From: Plicaturopsis crispa FD-325 SS-3
Taxonomy: Eukaryota > Basidiomycota > Agaricomycetes > Amylocorticiales > Amylocorticiaceae
NCBI GenBank assembly: GCA_000827205.1
Contig: KN832559.1
Location: forward strand, 185,167 to 249,166
DNA length: 64,000 bases
Reading direction: 5' to 3'
Part shown: positions 43,057-53,474 of the stretch, piece after piece
How the letters are laid out: every line of letters begins with the position of its first letter
How positions within the stretch are numbered: position 1 is the stretch's first letter
Program-made: the position numbers and the translations under genes
The notes under the pieces: generated by a model
Told to the model about the DNA's origin: nothing
Databases searched by the model: none
Seen by the model: only the letters and a program-made list of their open reading frames with translations

Positions 43057-45319
43057 TTACTTGCTGACGCCCAGTTTCGGGAGTCCCGCAGCCTGAAGAT
43101 CCGCGTTGACCTCATCGAGATGGTTCAAGAACTGCGCCTTTAGATTATCCCACATCTTCGGTTCGTGCTCTGTGAAGGAGTAAGATGCGCAGTAAGCACA
43201 AGGCAACCCCATGGATGCAAAAGCACGTACCATGGAGCTTCCCCGAGCGCTTCATAGCAAAATCTGTCATGGTAAACATCATGCTGGATTCAAACATGAA
43301 AGCTGTGCGCCTATTAGCAGGCGATTCAAGTCTAGGCATTGCTGGCGCACCCATTGTTCCCTCGTGGACTCTCATCGGAGCAAGCGGAGCCTCCGATGCT
43401 GCTTTGAACTCGTCGTAAGAGACTAAACAAGCAATTAGTAACCTTTGTGATACGCCGACGTCAATCCGCCTGACCTCCGTGAGGGCAGAACCCTGTTTCG
43501 TAGCTTGCCCCTCCGGGCTCGAATCCATCGCTTCTACCGCCGTACACACCATAGATAAGCCCCATAAACTCGGTCGCAGCATTCCGGTGATAATACTGGT
43601 AGACGAAATGAGTACACGCGCATCGTATCTTGTATGGAAGCATACCGGTGGCCGGAAGGTGCCTGCATATGCAACAAAAATGAGGTGAAGACTTCACCAG
43701 CCGAGCGAATCACGTACCAGACGCGACGTCCCATCGCCCACTGAATATCAAGAAATCAGCGAGGGGCGTCCCGGGAGTCTTCGATTTAGCAGTGAGTACA
43801 CAAAAGATGGACGGGTCGATGTGGTCCTTGGAGATGCTGCCAACGTTAACGAATTTCTCGAGGGCATACTTGTACGGGACATAGCTGGGGGCCGGAAACA
43901 TGACTAGATGAAGCGAACAGAATTGTCAAACTCAACGGGCGCACTTTCCATGATATGCTACAACGTCAAATGGCGTGTGCTCCTGGTGGCATGCAAAGAG
44001 CTGGCCGCCAACTCTGTCGGCCAAGACATGTTTAGAACTACGTTTTAAAGGCAAAGTAAAAGGCGCGGCGTACTTATAAACAACTAGATCACTTCCAGGA
44101 TCAGCCGTCATTCAAAGAACAGGGACGAATCGCACGCACTTTCCCAAGGAGACTGGTCGATGTCAAAGCTCGCAACCGGATGCTCGAAATCACGAGCATT
44201 GGCCAGCCCGTTGGCGCCCAGAGGACCGAGCTCGGGTAGCTCATAGTGCGAACCAAATATTTCCTGGATATATCCCCGGGAAGGCCCGTCTGGTAGTATA
44301 ACCTACGCGCAATGGAAGATGGACTTGAACCGAGCAAGATGCATACTAGTGCTCAGCTACTTACCTTGAATTTCATCCCCCTCATGATAACTACGAGCTC
44401 CCCAGGCCGAACCATGATACTTGAGGGCACGATCAATCCGTATACCTTGAGTGTTGACAGGTTCCAATAACTCACCGCCCAAATTCTGTTTGTATATCAA
44501 GTCGGCCTTGCTGAGGTAAGATCAGCATATCGCCGTCATTGTCGACGAATGCGCTATGATCCATTGAAGTGTTGGCAGCATAGATGTGAACGGCCAAGCC
44601 CTCGCGCAAAGTCGGGTCGCCATTCCCGCCAAGCGCTGATCGGTATGTCAGGATGTGACAGTGAGCGACTTGTTGGAGGTGACCCACTTTTGAGACCAGA
44701 AACAAAATCGACGCGGTCATTGGTCGGGATATCAAACGGGTGCCAGGCTAGCTGGGTCGGGCTGGCGTGGACCTTTGGGTTCAAGGGCAAAAAACACGAT
44801 TCGAGCTGTGCCAGAACCAGCAGTTTAAGATGTGTGCAGTCAAAGAAAGGCATATGCATACATCTGGGTTGTCCGGAAGACTCGTAAATCCCTGGTGCGC
44901 TACCGAGGGTCGAATACGGTACAGCCAACTGGGACACTGAGGTGTCAAACTATTGGCTTCGGCGATTTGGAGCAGGCGACACCTACGCATGTTTATTCTC
45001 TGCACGTGGTGCCACAAAAGATGTGCCAGTCATCTAAAGGTCGTATTGAACAGATGCGTCGCAAGTAACTGGTGGCATCGTACCTGTTCAGCGTACAAAT
45101 CATACTTGCATTTCTGGGGGCTATTCTGCGCATCCGGAAGTGTTCCTGGACTGCACCAGATAAATCAGTCACGGTTCGAAGTGTGCTATGGGGCTTTACT
45201 CACATAGCCTCGCTCGCGAATCGGTTCCCAAACCCGACTTGATAGATGTATGGATCTTTGTCGGAGACTGTCGTGATAAACGCACCCTTCGCTGTAGCAC
45301 CGGTCGTGGGGGTAGACAT
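43057..45319 (-). CDS. hmgA: Homogentisate 1,2-dioxygenase
   Basis: Starts at ATG 45317-45319 ([20 protein letters not shown]) and stops at TAA 43057. The first exons, 45319-45204, 45150-45084 and 45033-44987, join in phase to [40 protein letters not shown] and [20 protein letters not shown], the classical N-terminus of the enzyme. Later exons give [100 protein letters not shown] and [20 protein letters not shown]. About ten introns break it. The enzyme opens the ring of homogentisate to maleylacetoacetate with Fe(II) and oxygen, the key step of tyrosine and phenylalanine breakdown. Partner genes (maleylacetoacetate isomerase, fumarylacetoacetase) are not adjacent here. Confidence 0.94.
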
Positions 45320-46185
45320 GGCGGCAATTCTCGGTGTTCGACGACCTAGTGGGGCATCGCTCAAATACCTGTCGTGAGTAGGGCAGGGTAGAACCGTTCA
45401 TCCCCGCGCCCGTGCGATTGTGAGAGGATCTTTCCGCTTTGAAGGGCCGTTTTGCGTCTCGTTGTCACCTGAACATAAAGCCAATTAGCGCGTACGGTAG
45501 TCGGCAGCCGCGGCTGGTGTCTGTACATGGCACCAGGCTCCCCGACGGACTGATGATAAGTAGTAAAAGAGGCCCAATGGTCACACGTGAGACCGCACAG
45601 CGACTGACCGTCTGACTGTTGCCCCTCCGTGCTCACGGAGTTTGCCTTGAGCATGATAGAAAAGGGATGACATCCGGTCACTTTATGTTTCGACGCTCGC
45701 CAATTCTCCGCCACTCGAGAGAATCACGACGCTGAGGCCACCCGATTCCTTGCCTCGAGCCTGCGTACAGGTCAATTGTACATAGCCGAATCTTCTCCAA
45801 CATCGACAATCGGTTGCATCCCCATTGCACCTGAACATGGGGCCGCTTGAAGTGGCTTCCTCGGTGACGTCGATGGTTTGGACAGTCGATATTGACACGC
45901 AGTCCCTGTAAGACCGTGAAAAGCCTCAATTGCTTGCGAAAACAGTATCGATTCCGGTCGGTTTAACTGGATTCTGCATGCGCCTTGAGAAACGACGGGG
46001 AAATCAGAGGCATCGAACGTGAGCGAACGTGTCGAGGTCCGAGGGCGGGGAATTTTCCGTTTCCACACATCCCGACTTCCGACAGGCGGGCCGGCGGCGA
46101 GACTTATAAGATAATCTCAACGGTTGTGCCCTTCTCTCACCGCACCCCATCTCTTGCCCACATCCCTCCCATTTCTTCCACGATC
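45320..46185. promoter_or_regulatory. Region between divergent HGD and transketolase-like genes
   Basis: 866 bases that should hold both promoters. A TATA-like cttataaga lies at 46103-46111, about 75 bases before the ATG at 46186, with a pyrimidine-rich leader after it. On the minus strand 45680-46068 has overlapping open frames with several Cys (for example MFRCNGDATDCRCWRRFGYV) that could be an unrecognised small gene, but splice joins are not convincing. Confidence 0.45.
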
Positions 46186-48604
46186 ATGCCTGGAACAGAC
46201 AGCGCATTCCCCATCGACCTTAAAAAGTTCAAGAAGTCAGTGCAACCTAGGACTGCAGCGGGTCTGGGTGTTTCGCTAGTCACTGACATCATTGTTTCAG
46301 GCTTTCCTTGGATCCATCCAAGCCCCAGCTTACCGCAGAGGAGAAATCGACTTTGCTAGCGAATATCAACCTCTTGCGTGATGCAATAATACTATTCACT
46401 GCTACCGGGGCTGCTAGGGGAGTTGGTGGACACTCCGGTGAGAGCCGAGATGAAATCTATTCGAAACATAGTATTGAACTTGCGATCCTCAGGTGGTGCT
46501 TTCGACACCGTTCCAGAAGTGTGTATTCTGCTTGCTCTCTTTGAGCACTCCCAGAAATTTATTCCGACCATATTCGATGAAGCCGGTTAGTATCTTCTGT
46601 CTGGCTCTATGAGATATCGATCTAATACACATCCACAGGACATCGTGTCGCGACTCAGTACATCCTTTCCGCGCTAGAGGGTCATCTCCCAGCCGAGCAC
46701 CTCCTCCACTACCGGGAGGCTAACTCCAAGCTTCCCGGACACCCCGAGCTGGGCTTGACACCAGGTGTCAAGTTCTCGTCTGGTCGATTGGGCCACATGT
46801 GGGCGCTTGTTAATGGAATCGCCCTCGCGCACAAAGACAAGACTGTTTTCATGTTGGGTAAGCCATTTTGGCTCTTATGTTGGAGCGCATGGCTAACCTA
46901 TGGCAGGCTCTGATGGGTCCCAGCAGGAAGGAAACGACGCAGAGGCTGCCCGTCTCGCCGTTGCGCAAGGCCTGAATGTCAAATTGCTTATTGATGACAA
47001 TGACGTCACCATCGCCGGTCACCCTTCAGACTATTTGAAGGGATATAGTGTGCAGAAGACTCTGGAGGGACACGGCCTCAAGGTACTGACCGTCGAAGGC
47101 GAGGATATCGACGCCCTCTGGGGAGCCGTCAGCGAGATCGTGACATATGAGGGTCCTGCTGTCGGTACGTCGCCTGCTGCATCAGAATGGCGGGCGGTTG
47201 GAATGACACGCCAGCACAGTTGTCTCCAAGCGTAAAATGGCGCCTGGGATAGCCGACATCGAGGGCACCACACACGGCCACGATGTCATTCCGGTCAAGG
47301 CTGCTATCAAATACCTCACATCGCGCGGGTATCCCGAATCGATGTCCTCGGATATCTTGCTCAACATCAAGCCCACTTCCGTCCCATATCTGCACATCGG
47401 CTCAACGAAGGAGGTCGGTGCCAACCGTGTTGTCTTCGGAGAGGCCGTGAACCTCGTCCTCGACGGCTTGAGCAAGGAAGAGGCTATCAAGAAGGTCATG
47501 GTCATTGACAGTCAGTGATATTCGTCTTTATGAATGTACCTAGACGCTGACTTCGGTGTGTAGCTGACCTCGAGGGATCCACTGGCCTGAAAGTCATCCA
47601 CCAAAAACATCCGGAAGTGTTCGTACCGTCTGGTATCATGGAGCGTGGCAACTTCTCTGCGGCTGCAGGATTTGGATTCGACGCAGACAAGTTCGGTGTC
47701 TTCTCCACTTTCTCTGCTTTCCTGGAGATGGTGGTCAGCGAGATCACTATGGCACGTCTGAACAACTGCAATGTTCTCTCCCATTTCTCTCACTCCGGAG
47801 GTAAGTCTCAGCACAACATCACTCAATCCAACTTATCCTCAATGATTGCTTCTACCAGTGGACGAGATGGCAGATAACTCATGTCATTTCGGTATCAACT
47901 CGTTCTTCGCGGACAACGGCCTCTCGGACGCCCAGTCCTGGCTCTACTTCCCAGCCGACCCCGCCCAGATGGTCGCAGTCATCAAGCGCGTCTTCTTCGA
48001 GCGCGGCCTGCGCTTCGTCTTCTCCACGCGCTCCAAGGTGCCGTACATCCTCAAGGAGGACGGCAAGACGCGCTTCTTCGGAGACGACTACGAGTTCGTG
48101 CCTGGGAAGGACGAGACCATCGTCGACGGCAAGGCCGGATACGTCGTCTCGTTTGGAGAAATGTTGTATCGCTCCTGGGACGCTGTCCTCCGGCTCCGCC
48201 AGGAGGGCCTTGATGTCGGCTTGATCAACAAGCCGACGCTCAACATCGTAGACGAGCAGACTATCAGCAAGATTGGCGGTAGCCCATTCGTCCTCGTCGT
48301 TGAGTCGTTCAACCAGAAGAGCGGGGTACGTTTCGATTTATTTATGTTTCTTTGAGTCGAGACTGAACTCTGCCATTGTAGCTTGGCTCTAAGTTCGGGA
48401 CATGGCTCATTGAGCGTGGCCTGACTCCCAAGTATGGATACATGGGCACCACCAGAGAGGGCTGCGGTGGAATGCAGGAGCAGATCCCGCACCAGGGCCT
48501 GGATCCTCAAGGTATTTACCTGAACGTCGCGCGTTCGCATGTGGGGAATCTAATGCAGAGATTTTTCAGCTATCATCCTGAAGATCAAGCAACTGACTCA
48601 ATAG
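46186..48604 (+). CDS. Transketolase-like thiamine-diphosphate enzyme
   Basis: About nine exons from ATG 46186 to TAG 48604. The N-terminal thiamine-diphosphate domain includes DPSKPQLTAEEKSTLLANIN, GHSGGAFDTVPEVCILLALF, FSSGRLGHMWALVNGIALAH, LGSDGSQQEGNDAEAARLAV and LLIDDNDVTIAGHPSDYLKG; GSDGSQQEG...DDND fits the GDGx(n)N cofactor motif of the family. The middle pyrimidine-binding domain has PSGIMERGNFSAAAGFGFDA and SHSGVDEMADNSCHFGINSF; the C-terminal domain has DGKAGYVVSFGEMLYRSWDA and GTWLIERGLTPKYGYMGTTR. The last intron joins GLDPQ to AIILKIKQLTQ. It should transfer two-carbon ketol units between sugar phosphates, as in the pentose phosphate pathway. It is diverged from the classical yeast TKL1 type, so a related specificity such as dihydroxyacetone synthase cannot be excluded. 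Confidence 0.85.
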
Positions 48605-49659
48605 AGGTCGAGCAGCGAAGAAAGAAATGTACACGTAAGATGGAGAAGTGTTAAGGAACCTGTAATATGTCGCATTGTGTGTAGAATCCCAATCACATCC
48701 TAGATGACGGAAAGCAAACGGATGGACCGTTTTATCTCGCGAAGTGAAGATGTGTATTGCGATTCCATTGGATGACCGTACATTTGGATGGTAGCAAGCT
48801 GAACAGGTAATTCTACATTGTGCATAGGCTCTGCGTCGAAGTGTACGGCCACTTGAAAGGGAGAATATTGCCAACGCAGGGCTTGATTCTATGGGAAGCA
48901 AATTCGTCAGTATACATGTAGACGTTTGGGCGAAAAGTATGGCAAGGAGAGAAAAGATCAGGGAACCGAGAATCGACATGAAGCAGCAGTCCCTAAGGAC
49001 CGGCTCTCAGACGGCACTTCCTATTAGTTTCGGTTAAGAGTCATCACAAGACAGAGACAGAAAAGGATGCGCAAAAAACATGACTGAAGAAACTACTCAC
49101 TGGGAATTCCTGACATGAGCCCGAACTTGAGAAAGACGAGCCATGGACATGGGGAAAACCTCCGAAAACCATGCACAGAGCGACTGCACAGAGCGTACGA
49201 CAGCGAAGGAGGTACTACGCGGCCTACGCCAGCGTTTGTCGCGGTGAGAGAAAGCAGGATGGAAGTGAAGTCAACGTCGAGATTTTGCGTTTTGAAGGGA
49301 TTTTTTGAAGTCCGACAAACACCCCTTATAAGTTATCCACGTCCGAGAACTGCGCGCGCTCGTCGACGCCTCTTGCGAGCTCCCTCGACAGTCTCCCAAA
49401 CGCCAAAAGCTTTTATCGATAGTCCCTGCTGCTCAAGAGGTCACGGAAGTGGATTTTAGCATTTTTAACAACTTTCCTCCACCAGATTTCGAGTGTGCGC
49501 TCGCATATAAGTGTTTTCGGGGACAATTTCTACAATGTAAGTCCTTATCTATTTCACAAATTATTCGGATATGTTGTCGCTGTCCTTGCGTCAGTACGTT
49601 CGTCTTTGAATGCCAGGTGCTCACCACACGGTTATGATGTCTTTCAGACCGTTTCAGCA
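48605..49659. other. Intergenic and likely 5' leader of the AT-hook gene
   Basis: No gene is supported in this kilobase. Between 49535 and 49655 several GT..AG pairs (for example from gtaagtccttatc to tctttcag) suggest one or two introns in the 5' untranslated region of the next gene. Confidence 0.45.
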
Positions 49660-51657
49660 ATGGACAGTTCCTTATCGATGTCCAACACGTTAAGTTCTCA
49701 GGACATTGCTTCTGGCGTCCAGCAAGTGTCCCAGCAATCTGCGGTAACGCAAGAGTCCCCTCCCAAGCGCAGGCCGGGTCGACCGAAGGGAAGCGGGAAG
49801 AAACAACTCCTTGAATCGTCTCCCCGCCCAAAGCGACCCGTCGGTCGTCCCAGGCGTGACGGACTTCCCGCAGGTTCTGTGGGGCCTCACCGGGCGAGCC
49901 GTCCTTCAGGCCGTCCTCCTGGACGTCCTCGCAAGAGTGCACCAGGCAAGCTTGAAGACCCCTCGAGTGAACCCAGTGCCTCGGCGCCACCGCCAACTTT
50001 CGTTGCTGTATGTCTAGCAACTTTTATATCAATATCTTCTAATTTTGTTCCCCAGCATCAATACTATCCGCCGCCAGCGGGTGCCATTCCTCCGAGATAT
50101 GCATACCCCTCCGGTCCTGTGCAAATTACCGCTCCACCAGTCGTTGTGGCTCCTCACAATCCTGCCGACAGTGATTGGGCATCGCTAGCAAAAACCAGTC
50201 CCCCCATTCTCTTGCAATCCCTTGTATCAGCGTTAGCCTTCTCCGATCCATCAACCGCCGGTCCTGGTCTGACGGAGGCTTTCAAATCGCATGTCGCATC
50301 GCTCCCGCCAAAAGTAGCCGTCAGGCCAGGCATGCCCGTGCCATCCTACTATTCATCCCTCAAGTCATTCTGGCTCCCCGTGACGTCTTCGTTCTTCTTG
50401 CTCACGACCTCGTCGTCATCAACGCGCGTGCTGTCAAACTACCGCTTTCTTTACTGGGACCCGCAGTCGCTGCTGTTCAACGGTATCGCCTGCCCCAACT
50501 GCGCGGCGCCACTGGCAAACGAAGGACACATCCAGTCCGGCGCTATGAAGGTGCACGACCTGCAGAACCCATTCTACATCATCGGATGTGAATATTCGTG
50601 CAAGAGTGATGTGTGCATCTCCGCCGCCACGCCCAATGGACGGCATTTCGCAAGTACAGACTCTGCCATACTACGCTCCCTCCCGCAGAATCTCCAGGAC
50701 GAGTTTCCTGCTCATCTCGTGGACACCCCCGGAGATTCCCGCATCGAATACAACATGTGGAACTGGCAGGTGTGTTTTAACCAGGCCTTTGTGTCCGCCA
50801 TATTACTGACCGTCACAATATTAGGGAATGGGTGTATCTCGACCGCTTTGGAACATGGTCAGAGGATGTATAGCCGCAGGCCTTGGCAAGGATGCTATCG
50901 TCCAGATCATAAAAACCACTCAGACAGGTGTGGTTGCCCACACAGCCGATGCGGGCGCGAGCGGAAGCCGCGGAGAGGCACCTTTACAGCATCAGCAGCA
51001 GCAGCAACAGCAGGGCTCAGCCTCCCGTCACGAGGGAAACGTTGTAAGTACATCACGCTCTTTACCGCGGTAAAACCGCTAACGATACCATGTATGCAGT
51101 TTGCTCCACCATATCACGGCTGGGCCGCAAACCCTGCATCCGCATCCGCAGGGCCCAGTGCGCCTCCTGGTGCCCCCACCATCACACCAGATTTCTCGCA
51201 ACACTCATACGGATTCATGGATGTCGTCGTCGGTCAACCGCCCTACCCACCGTTTGCATACTTCGCTCAGCAGCCTGCTGCCGGCCCTTCCAACCCCGCC
51301 GCGCCCGCCGACACAGGCGACAAAAAAGCCCAGAAGCGGGCGCGCCTCTCCGACGATGAGTCGAAAGATGACCTGGATCCCGGGAAACGCACCCGACACT
51401 GGTATGTGATCCCCGGCCTGATTCTTGACCGCTCTATCTGACATTGGCGTGACAAAGCTGCAAGTGCGGCAAGCAGGAGTGTAAAGGCAAAGGCGGCCGT
51501 GCCTTCTGCGTTAACACTTGTGCGTTTATCTATCTATTTATCAGAGGTGTCACCCATTCTAACATGAGCACTGGTAGGCCAGGACTGCGGAAAACTCGAT
51601 TGCAAGGGTAGAAACAGCCGCAGGCCAGATAAGCGTTGTGCGGAAGCATGGATTTGA
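49660..51657 (+). CDS. AT-hook protein with DUF6729-like domain and tandem Cys repeats
   Basis: From ATG 49660 to TGA 51657 with about five introns (one at 50008-50054). Three AT-hooks in the first ~110 residues, RRPGRPKGSGKK, RPVGRPRRDG and PPGRPRKSAP, should bind the minor groove of AT-rich DNA. The central region (NYRFLYWDPQSLLFNGIACP, NCAAPLANEGHIQSGAMKVH, NPFYIIGCEYSCKSDVC) fits the DUF6729-type zinc-binding domain I recall from many agaricomycete proteins. A polyglutamine run from CAG/CAA repeats follows. After an acidic/basic segment (RARLSDDESKDDLDPGKRTR) come two linked Cys repeats, CKCGKQECKGKGGRAFCVNT and CQDCGKLDCKGRNSRRPDKR, each split by an intron, and the protein ends there. 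The protein probably acts in the nucleus on chromatin, but partners and targets are unknown. Confidence 0.75.
50993..51018 (+). repeat. CAG/CAA microsatellite
   Basis: A run of eight CAG/CAA codons encodes glutamines in the AT-hook protein. It may vary in length between strains. Confidence 0.8.
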
Positions 51658-52156
51658 GGGGCAGATTGAAGACGCTTGTCGCCTGATGCCGGGCATTGCG
51701 AGCGATGCTGGAATTTCTTGGTCAACTATTCGGATTGTGGTTCGTGTTCGTGTTTTCTCCTCACAGATCTCTCTGTCTACACTCTCAAGATTCTTTTTTC
51801 TGTATCCAATACTGTATCATGTCATACGATGTCGACGATGTTCATACTCCCATATTCTTGTGCGCAAGCCAAGTTGTCGTCAGAGCTGAGAGTGGCCAGG
51901 GAATACGGTGCGCTATGATTATATTTCAGATCGTTCCGCTACATGTCACCAGAAAGTCCGTACAGATAGAAAAAGAACAACAAAGGAGGGTGATGTGCAG
52001 GAGAAGATGTGGGTATCAGTCGCCATAGGTATGAAAGTTGAAGGTGCAGACTAGAGAACAGAAGATAGAGCCTATGACCGGTAAATTAGTGAGATATACT
52101 ATGCATGTTCTTGGTGCTGTTCGATGGGAGAAAGCAAGCACAACACCTGCCATCGT
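51658..52156. other. Convergent intergenic region
   Basis: 499 bases between the stops of the AT-hook and DUF4112 genes. It is AT-richer than the genes around it. Nothing further is seen. Confidence 0.5.
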
Positions 52157-53048
52157 TTATTTCTTGGTCTTGTTCGCAGCATCGCTGCCCGCCGCACCCT
52201 CGTCGCCCGACTGCCCCGAGCCGCCACTCGGAACGTCCTCGACGAATTTGCCCCTCCCAGGCTGGAGCGTCGCCGCTGCGGGTTTCCGCTCCTTCTCCTT
52301 CTTCTTCCCACTCCCGCGCCACACTCCAAACGACTTGCCCCGCGAATTCGCCTTCTGCGGTGGAGCCTCCCCAGGCACGATTTCGCCCGCGCCCCGCCCC
52401 GCGCCAGGCTTCGTCGCCTCCGCGTCCGCCTTAATCGCCGCGGTCTGCGGGCCCCCAGACGCCGCCGCGCCGTCCTTCCGCTGCGCCTGCAGCTTGAGGA
52501 ACTCCTCGCCGCGGATGCGCAGGAACTCCTGCAGGAGCTCCGCGTTGCGCGAGTTCGCCTTGAACGCGGCGAGGATGACGTCGCCGGCAAAGGGCACGAG
52601 GCCGACGGCGGCGGAGACGGCGTTGTTCATGAGCATGCGGCGGACGAGCCAGGAGGGGAGCTCGGCCTGCCGCGCCTTGCGTACGACGAGCAGGTAGTTG
52701 AGCGAGGCATCCGCAATGTCGCCTGCACCCGGGATGATGCCGATGACGAAGGTCCACCCGAAGCGCATGCCGCAAACCTTGAACCCTTTGTCGAGGTAAT
52801 GTGCGCGCCGGTTGACGGACTTGAGGATCTTGGCGTCGCGTTGGCTCAGGCCGGGTGGCAGCTCGCGCTACGAGTTCTTTCATCAGTATGCATGAATGAG
52901 ACCTGAACAAAATGGTCAGACGAACCTTTCTCCGTTTCGTGCGACCGCGTGCATCTGTGTACGTTTCGTACAATGGGTCTGCAGGTTCATACTGGTGCAA
53001 ATGCTTCTCGAACAGCTGTTTTCCAGCAGCATTTAGTAGGGATGTCAT
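52157..53048 (-). CDS. DUF4112 domain protein
   Basis: Two exons (53048-52926 and 52867-52157) encode about 277 residues. The N-terminal part (LLNAAGKQLFEKHLHQYEPA, DPLYETYTDARGRTKRRKRE, LPPGLSQRDAKILKSVNRRA) leads into the DUF4112 core: HYLDKGFKVCGMRFGWTFVI, GIIPGAGDIADASLNYLLVV, RKARQAELPSWLVRRMLMNN, AVSAAVGLVPFAGDVILAAF. This core has two hydrophobic helices with the G-x-I/V-P-x-A-G-D motif repeated (GIIPGAGDIAD and GLVPFAGDVIL), which suggests membrane insertion and an inner repeat. The rest is charged, with a Lys/Glu-rich run (GSGKKKEKERKPAAATLQPG), and is probably cytosolic and disordered. No biochemical role is known to me for the family. The gene is markedly GC-rich. Confidence 0.88.
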
Positions 53049-53474
53049 GGCTATCACAGAATCTGGTTGTGGTGGTAAAGAGAAAAGAAAAGCGAGTGTG
53101 GTGAAATCCAAAATTAAGTAGGGCCTGTGCTGGGGCCAGCCACTGCGAGGCGCCCTGTCGACGTCGTCGGTATTGTTACAGTGACGTCACTGGGCTATGT
53201 TTTCCAGGAGATCTTGGAGGAAATATTGGGAGAACAAGGAACGACGGTGGGCGACGAGTAGGTTGGGCACGTTGATTTCAGGTCTGGGGAGATGGCAGTG
53301 TGAGGGAAAATGAAGAAGATTATCAGACGGTGCACCGCAGGAGGTCTTGGCTGGCTCGGCGCCGCGGGTGTAACATGTTTTCGGAGCATCGCAGTTGTGC
53401 AGTTGCATAGAAGCGTATTGAAGTGTGCTACAGTATACAGATACAGCATATAGATTTCCATAAACAAGTCACTT
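53049..53474. other. Intergenic
   Basis: 426 bases: promoter of the DUF4112 gene and 3' flank of the next leftward gene. No features seen. Confidence 0.5.

Noticed and set aside
50400-50460. Ser/Thr run SSFFLLTTSSSSTRV as a membrane helix in the AT-hook protein
   Set aside because: Too short and polar, and inside an otherwise nuclear-type protein.
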